This document shows positions 60,801 to 64,000 of a stretch of DNA of 64,000 nucleotides, piece by piece. The position numbers were made by a program, and so were the translations under genes. This DNA is from Phoronis australis (lineage: Eukaryota > Phoronida > Phoronidae), in assembly GCA_002633005.1 (NCBI GenBank), contig NMRA01000178.1, forward strand, positions 696,410 through 760,409, read 5' to 3'. Numbering within the stretch: position 1 is the first letter of the stretch; the number at the start of each line of letters is the position of its first letter. The notes below the pieces were generated by a model. That model made no database searches, was not told the DNA's origin, and saw only the letters and a program-made list of their open reading frames with translations.

Positions 60801-62708
60801 ATGTGTTGTTATAACCGAGCGCTGCTTCATGGGTTTTTATAACAGGGCCCTTTGCCCACTCTTCATTTCAGCTGTTGACTAAATGCCCCTTTTCAATACT
60901 ACCACCCTCTTGCCCCCCCCCTTTTTAATATGTTTAGATAGCAAATGTTTACCTGCCCTATTTTCACTCCTCATAAATCCGGATAAGACAATCAGTGCTT
61001 ACAATGTTAAAGATGCATGGAGCATGAAAATTCGTAAAAAATATCGTTTAAGCAAAACATGTCAAATCTACTTTTTCTAGGAGGCTCTAACATGACAGTT
61101 ATTCACATTGAATATTGCAAGAACATCAAGAAAAAATCATCCAAGTCACTTTTTTGAAGCGCAGTCATAACATAAACTCTTTCATGCCAACAGACATTCA
61201 AATTCTCCGACCCTACTGATATGATATGCGTTCATGCACTCAAAGAAGTCCAACTGGCTTTTGCTTGAAATCGCCATTGCTTTGTTTACATCAAGGATCA
61301 CATTCTCCACATAAGGGAAATGTGCTACGTCTATGTCTTGCCATACCAAATAAGCGGACATGCTTTGCCCTGTGGGAGAAAATTTGACAAAGTGACGAGC
61401 AGTTGACAGATTGTTCTTTTGAAATTTGAAACTAAAGGAAAAATGCTTTGACAACAGAAATTCAAAATCTTTACGAACAGTTAAAATACCTGAACAGTTT
61501 GACTTTTGTTTCAGTGGCAGAGAACTCCTTTGAATAATGAAATTTAGTCTATCTTACGCATTCCAGGCCTCTTGAATAATTCCTTCTCTCACTGCAGTAA
61601 TCAGCCTGAGACATAATAGCTGAAGAGAGTTCTTTTCCAATCCACCCCAATGCCAGTAACAAAAATGCACATCTTTCACATTAAATATTCCCTGTCCCAG
61701 CAAAGTATAGACAAATTCATTTCAAGTTTAGGGGCAATATGCTCAGTATGTAGCACATACCAACTGTAATGAAAGCTGTCAAAGACAACCCCCTTATCTA
61801 ATAATGCACTAGTCTGGTCACTGAGTGCTCAATGTATCTATTTTGTCTGGTAAAAGAGGTCAAAGGGCAGNGACTTGACTCATTCTTGTGCTTTTTCTAT
61901 AATGCAGGAAACAAGCTCTAAATCTAAAAACAAATACTTGAGCAAGTCTGCTAACAACCGCCAATGTAAGAAGACAACTGCTTATATAGCGTTTGGCCGT
62001 TTGGGTGAGCCCCCTATGCGGTAATACACACTTAGGCTCATAGGCCTAACCTTGACTTAAACACACTGGCGACTATAACTTAGTTTGTTTATGTCCATTA
62101 TTAAAACTTTTGATTTAAAAAGAAGTAGACAAGCGTTAAATTGAATACCTTTCAATGTGTACGAATTTGAGACGGATCAGTCAAATGAACTTTCACTAAA
62201 AAAAATTGCTACTTGCTTTTACTCGCCAACTGTTTTACATAACACGCCCATGAGTCCAATTCCAGAAATAAGTGCAGCTACATGTCCTAATCATGCGCCT
62301 ATACTGTAAGGAATGTCACGTGACCAACAATCTTTTGTAAAGAAACTTGACATACTTTTCTGCTGTATTGTTTGAGCACTAATTAAAGAGATGAAGGTTA
62401 CCGTTATCACCACGACAAAGGTGAGCTACATTTCCGCCACATTTTGTTGACATTAACTGGCAGAAACCATTCTTTAACGAGTCTCATCGAACACATGGCT
62501 TGACATTGATTTTGGCGATTAAACTGATTTGAAAAATCGATTGAAGTCATGACAAGCGATGACTTCAATCAGAGACTAATCTGTTTAAACGACAATGACA
62601 CTCGACAGTACCTGATTCTTCATCGCTGCTGCCATCTTTGTTCCACCATGGCTGTTCTTTCTTTTTAGGATTCAAGAATTTCTTGATATCCTCTTCATCA
62701 GATAAGCT
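31846..62708 (-). CDS. CEP162: CEP162 (KIAA1009/QN1) centriole and transition-zone coiled-coil protein, N-terminal exon missing
   Basis: In transcript order the exons are 62708-62612, 60287-59996, 59766-59652, 58960-58849, 58312-58179, 57860-57695, 55932-55723, 54906-54695, 54115-53905, 45856-45720, 44765-44603, 44010-43898, 42811-42555, 42260-42107, 41693-41544, 41140-40979, 40012-39929, 39457-39239, one copy of an exon pair (35603-35375 and 34895-34701, or the duplicate at 37929-37701 and 37217-37023), 34166-33979, 33334-33110, 32682-32533 and 32118-31846. Every junction is GT-AG with matching phase; the total is about 1,415 residues (human about 1,400). Landmarks match human CEP162: PWW near the N-terminus, STLDYSKLNKKLD, SSGYG, GYQLENERLY, LKWYAENQEILDRD, KRHPNSLPAL, and ELDSILSTLRELQRQGVV at the end. 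CEP162 binds microtubules and promotes transition-zone assembly at centriole distal ends. Confidence 0.93.
34619..36112 (-). repeat. duplicated CEP162 segment, copy A (two exons plus introns)
   Basis: About 1.49 kb nearly identical to 36936-38396, with scattered substitutions and small indels. Copy A has an extra stretch of a few dozen bases within a palindrome near 35880-35930. It contains exons 35375-35603 and 34701-34895, both open. See the finding on phase conflict. Confidence 0.9.
35790..36085. repeat. intron repeat with internal palindrome (related copies at 38110-38365 and 43165-43425)
   Basis: The block carries TTCTTCAGAC and GTCTGAAGAA arms, then TTCTAAACTGAGTAAGAAAC and GCTTTTCATAGACAG-like parts, ending TTTAATGCCACTTCAAGT. 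The copy near 43165-43425 is diverged but keeps order and ends (CTGAACTGAGTAAGGAGCAC, TTTAATGCCACTTTAGGTC). It is therefore a dispersed element, not just part of the larger duplication. Confidence 0.55.
36545..36935. other. assembly gap (391 N)
   Basis: A run of undetermined bases directly abuts the start of duplicated copy B, so the duplication boundary and the gap coincide. Confidence 1.
36936..38396 (-). repeat. duplicated CEP162 segment, copy B (two exons plus introns)
   Basis: Counterpart of 34619-36112. It contains exons 37701-37929 and 37023-37217, of the same lengths (229 and 195) and phases as copy A, with a few amino-acid changes, for example Leu for Met in AQK(M/L)SDQ and altered residues after VETD. 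The first part of copy B follows the gap with no unique joining sequence. Confidence 0.9.
40165..40272 (+). repeat. tandem repeat, 3 x 36 bp
   Basis: Three essentially identical 36-bp units run from 40165, 40201 and 40237 (only the first base or two differ at the edges). They lie in a CEP162 intron. There are no spacers, so it is not CRISPR-like. Confidence 0.9.
40290..40446. mobile_element. foldback element with arms of about 60 bp
   Basis: The arms 40290-40355 and 40382-40446 are inverted copies; the inner 38 bp around GGTCTATTTACACCGACCTC are perfect. The arms carry the GGTGTAAATAGACC tail motif of the SINE at 8820-9030 and a GAAGATGCCGACTGAAACG block. It most likely arose from two tail fragments inserted head to head. 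Confidence 0.75.
42350..42640 (-). repeat. triplicated exon-intron boundary of CEP162
   Basis: The functional exon ends at 42555 with its donor just below. The block covering the last coding bases and donor (CTCATTACCTCAGCTGGGTGA on the plus strand at 42547) recurs at 42411, and the CTGCAGACTCTCC...CTTCAACCCC block recurs at 42363 and 42487. The second copy can still be read as LQLSTEVTQL before a GTAATG donor, but upstream it is out of frame with the real exon. Confidence 0.7.
42845..43023 (+). repeat. minisatellite, unit 24 bp, about 7 copies
   Basis: Units of the form CACCAGACACAGGTATGTCAAGTT vary at a few positions. Since 24 is a multiple of three, both strands are open, which creates false ORFs. 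It lies in a CEP162 intron. Confidence 0.9.
44119..44510. mobile_element. TIR DNA-transposon relic, about 392 bp (copy 2)
   Basis: Ends are AGGGCCGTCCCGGATTACAC and, inverted, AGGGCCGCCCCAGATTAAAC. The interior aligns in reverse complement to 4492-4788. There is no transposase. It inserted in the CEP162 intron between exons 43898-44010 and 44603-44765. A clear target-site duplication was not seen. Confidence 0.7.
45035..45187. repeat. cluster of TGCAGAAATTTCTGCA palindromes
   Basis: The palindrome or its half (AATTTCTGCAC) occurs at least six times in both orientations, mixed with ACTAGAGGATGTGTACAAA / ACTAGGGGATGTGTAGAAA. It is a nested inverted-repeat element or decayed satellite in a CEP162 intron. 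Confidence 0.65.
46494..53544 (+). CDS. HCN-like cyclic-nucleotide-domain channel, complete, nested in a CEP162 intron
   Basis: Five exons, 46494-46667, 49133-49267, 49406-50741, 52395-52489 and 53338-53544 (TAA), join in phase to a 648-residue protein. The N-terminus is polar (1-103), followed by the HCN-type pre-S1 motif RRLFKSKVALEQEKELHE, six membrane segments, a pore with HMLSIGYG (GYG at 368-370), a C-linker (YHRLPKQFRQKVIQYYDTKY) and a cyclic-nucleotide-binding fold ending GGEMSLI...DFEQ. HCN channels are Na+/K+ pacemaker channels with reversed voltage gating and cAMP modulation. Two departures are plain: only SRLFRYLKR (284-292) remains basic in S4, and the phosphate-cassette arginine is absent. 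The second exon uses a weak donor (CGG|GTTGGT), chosen because it alone keeps the frame. The tail after the binding domain is short. It may equally be called a divergent CNG/HCN relative. Confidence 0.87.
46836..47797. repeat. 480-bp direct duplication joined at an ambiguous base
   Basis: 46836-47316 and 47318-47797 are nearly identical, with about five differences: AATATTTTC against ATTTTC, ACATTTG against ACTTTTG, CCAGGC against CCATGC, GCGTCAA against GCGCCAA. A single N at 47317 is at the join. It lies in intron 1 of the HCN-like gene. This looks like two alleles placed end to end. Confidence 0.85.
48400..48490. repeat. imperfect inverted repeat
   Basis: TGTGAAACTGGAAGTACCAG near 48402 pairs with TTACTTCCGGTTTCACA near 48470-48487, with a loop containing TAAATAGGAGG and CCCCCCTATTTT that extends the stem. 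It lies in an intron of the HCN-like gene. Confidence 0.5.
49406..50741 (+). CDS. HCN-like main exon: S1-S6, pore, C-linker and most of the CNBD
   Basis: 1,336 bases from acceptor TTTCAG (49400-49405) to donor GTAGTG (50742), leaving one base of a glycine codon. S2 holds WFDIIINFRSGYLED and S3 FPVDFISSVP, near matches to HCN. S5 has SHWNSCFQFA, the pore SHMLSIGYGYFAP, and S6 ending AMFVADLNHMV. Putting the whole membrane core in one exon is notable and helps recognition. Confidence 0.93.
51804..51848 (+). repeat. microsatellite (CA)n with (GCAC)n centre
   Basis: A CACACA run switches to about four GCAC units and back to CACACA. It lies in an intron of the HCN-like gene. Confidence 0.95.
52600..52915 (+). 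repeat. degenerate repeat, GTGATGTTGGACCAGTCTATTT type
   Basis: About five diverged units share TGATGTTGGACCAGTCTAT followed by an ATACTGAT-like tail. They lie in the last intron of the HCN-like gene. Confidence 0.6.
53905..62708 (-). CDS. CEP162: CEP162 5' exons: acidic, disordered N-terminal half
   Basis: Nine exons (listed in the gene entry) encode the N-terminal region. The first recognised exon opens SLSDEEDIKKFLNPKKK and then PWWNKDGSSDEE, matching the start of vertebrate CEP162 (DEEFxKFxKEL then PWW). It begins at phase 0, so one or more short exons with the start codon lie upstream, at 62.7-64 kb or beyond. The remaining exons are Ser/Thr/Glu-rich with two small coding repeats (58.2 kb and 54.1 kb). 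The exon 53905-54115 uses donor GTTAGC so that its last G completes GGA with the exon at 45856, across the 8-kb intron that holds the channel gene. Confidence 0.88.
58200..58265 (-). repeat. in-frame coding repeat in CEP162 (KDSVE units, 21 bp)
   Basis: The exon 58179-58312 encodes VRDSVET, KDSVEA, KDSVEE in series, from a 21-bp unit read as CTCTACACTGTCTTTGGC on the plus strand. It adds acidic repeat units in a disordered region just after DDEEYSDEF, which is conserved in human CEP162 (YSDDFEDEY). Confidence 0.85.
60722..60870. repeat. degenerate repeat, GTTATAACCGGGCGCT type
   Basis: Four imperfect units combine a GTTATAA block with a GGCGCTTC or GAGCGCTGC block. They lie in a CEP162 intron, close to the exon ending at 60287. 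Confidence 0.5.
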
Positions 62709-63882
62709 CTGATAAAAATACACGAACAGCAATTACTGAGATAGGATTTCAAAAATCTATGGGTTTGTCTACCTGATAATTTCTAGATGATGAATTTCAA
62801 GTTTACCAGTAGGTGACTCACCACACGATCACAATTCTGTTTGAACTTTCAAGAAATTAAATAGACAATAAAATGAAAGAGCTATTAAACTAGGTGAAAT
62901 TGATCATAAATTTGATTAATATCTGAAAACCATAAATACAATGCCTTTGCCACCATACACTTCAGGTTATGGTATACGATTCAGGATAATTTGGGTCAAC
63001 TCAAACAAGTTAAAATTTTAGCAAGTTTGTTACATATTCCTGGTGGCTACAAGTAATGACAGACGTGAGCAACCTTCTCACCAGCAAATTACATCAAAAA
63101 CTAGTTACCGATTGAAACAGGTCTCAGCTTGCTCCTAAATAGTACTCAGACTACAGGTGACTTCAGGACTAGAGAACTGACAGATCTCCACTGCTCAATA
63201 CCAACCCCATGAAGTTTTCTTGTCACAGTGACTTATTTTATTTGCCTGAAATGCACTCAACTCAGCTTAAAAAGCATTAGTTCGTTCTGGTCTGAGTTCG
63301 TTTTTTTTTTTTTTTTTAACGGCGGAAACAAGATTTTAATGTGTGCAGTTTTAGTGTGTTTGGGGGGGGGCTCAGATCCAATTTCAAGTGTCAAATTCGG
63401 AACACGGCTCAATCGTAACAAAACTATGGCTAAGTATAGGCTCTCCCGCGATATCCCAGGCGACCGGCAGTGGCGCTGCGCACTACGACTACGTTTCCGT
63501 CGTCTGCTTCACTGTGCAATGAAGAAATTACTTCATTTTTTTAAAGAAAATGGAATCTGAGTGACTATGAAAAAACAGAAGCTGCTGGTAAGATGTGAAT
63601 TTTAATCGAAGCCTCAGTGAATCACTCAGAAACTCATAATTATCTCTTTGTCAAACCTTAACTTAAGACGGTTTCCAAAGCAATCGCCTCATTAGTGCCA
63701 ACACAAAAAACGGATTTGGTCTTTTGGGCAATTGAAGACTATTTTAAATACAACAAATTTGTTACGAACTGATTGCACAAAGTATAAAAACTATAATAAG
63801 CATTACAAAAAGAAGTAGGTTTTGCGCGCAAACGCTGTGGACCATAAACAAGTAGGTCTCTTATCATCAAATTTTGAGTGAA
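62709..63882. other. upstream of recognised CEP162 exons, no exon called
   Basis: The missing CEP162 start exon, which must end at phase 0, was sought here on the minus strand and not found with confidence. A T homopolymer (63300-63319) and a G run (63361-63370) are present. The plus-strand ORF over 63.2-63.56 kb has no recognised motif. Confidence 0.35.
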
Positions 63883-63980
63883 GTCGTGGTGGTCTCGTGG
63901 TAAAGCACTCTCGCTTTTTCCGCCAGGACGTGAGTTCGAGTCCGTGAAAGTTGTAGGTTTTCATGTTTGACACGTTCGCC
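63883..63980 (+). mobile_element. tRNA-derived SINE head
   Basis: An A-box-like TGGTCTCGTGGTAAAGC (about 63890) and a B-box GAGTTCGAGTCC (63932) are at tRNA-like spacing. There is no matching acceptor stem. The window ends in a T run (63984-64000), so the body may be cut off. Confidence 0.5.
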
Positions 63981-64000
63981 GTGTTTTTTTTTTTTTTTTT

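Noticed and set aside
63228-63560. Plus-strand ORF ending in a basic, leucine-rich peptide
   Set aside because: It starts in a T homopolymer and G run region, has no recognised motif and lies just upstream of CEP162; not supported as a gene.

Overview
The window is nuclear DNA from an animal, probably a marine or aquatic bilaterian invertebrate. It has multi-exon genes with GT-AG introns, animal-only protein families, AT-rich introns, tRNA-derived SINEs, small inverted-repeat elements and minisatellites. I cannot name the phylum. Two places (around 36.5 kb and 47.3 kb) look like unmerged haplotypes in the assembly, which fits a highly heterozygous outbred genome. No operon, CRISPR array, rRNA or intact tRNA gene was seen.

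Layout. (1) 1.2-8.1 kb, plus strand: the 3' half of a secreted VWD-C8-TIL protein of the mucin/zonadhesin/FCGBP type, in six exons whose splice phases all agree. (2) 10.8-12.0 kb, minus: an intact single-exon GT32 glycosyltransferase with a DXD motif. (3) 14.5-14.9 kb, plus: a 125-residue ORF of unknown nature. (4) 18.4-29.1 kb, plus: CEP126, a centrosome/basal-body protein, ten exons down to the stop, first exon not found. (5) 29.8-30.8 kb: an RNase H fragment of a non-LTR retrotransposon. (6) 31.8-62.7 kb, minus: CEP162, a centriole/transition-zone coiled-coil protein. Twenty-four exons chain in phase to about 1,415 residues, lacking only the extreme N-terminus. (7) Nested inside one 8-kb CEP162 intron, on the opposite strand (46.5-53.5 kb): a complete five-exon HCN-like channel gene of 648 residues.

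Main points of interest. CEP126 and CEP162, both ciliary base proteins, are convergent neighbours here. CEP126 keeps a GILK plus KSVRF pair that resembles a protein phosphatase 1 SILK/RVxF docking module, and human CEP126, as I recall it, has equivalents at matching places. The nested channel keeps the HCN pore signature but has lost the outer S4 charges and the arginine of the cyclic-nucleotide phosphate cassette, so it may be neither classically voltage-gated nor cAMP-gated. A pair of CEP162 exons is present twice around a 391-base N gap. Splice phases show that both copies cannot be used in series, so this is more likely a haplotype duplication than real exon gain.

Repeats fill the space between genes: a head-to-head SINE pair (2.5-2.85 kb), a three-copy MITE-like family, a roughly 390-bp TIR element present in introns of two genes, a foldback element at 40.3 kb, and several minisatellites.
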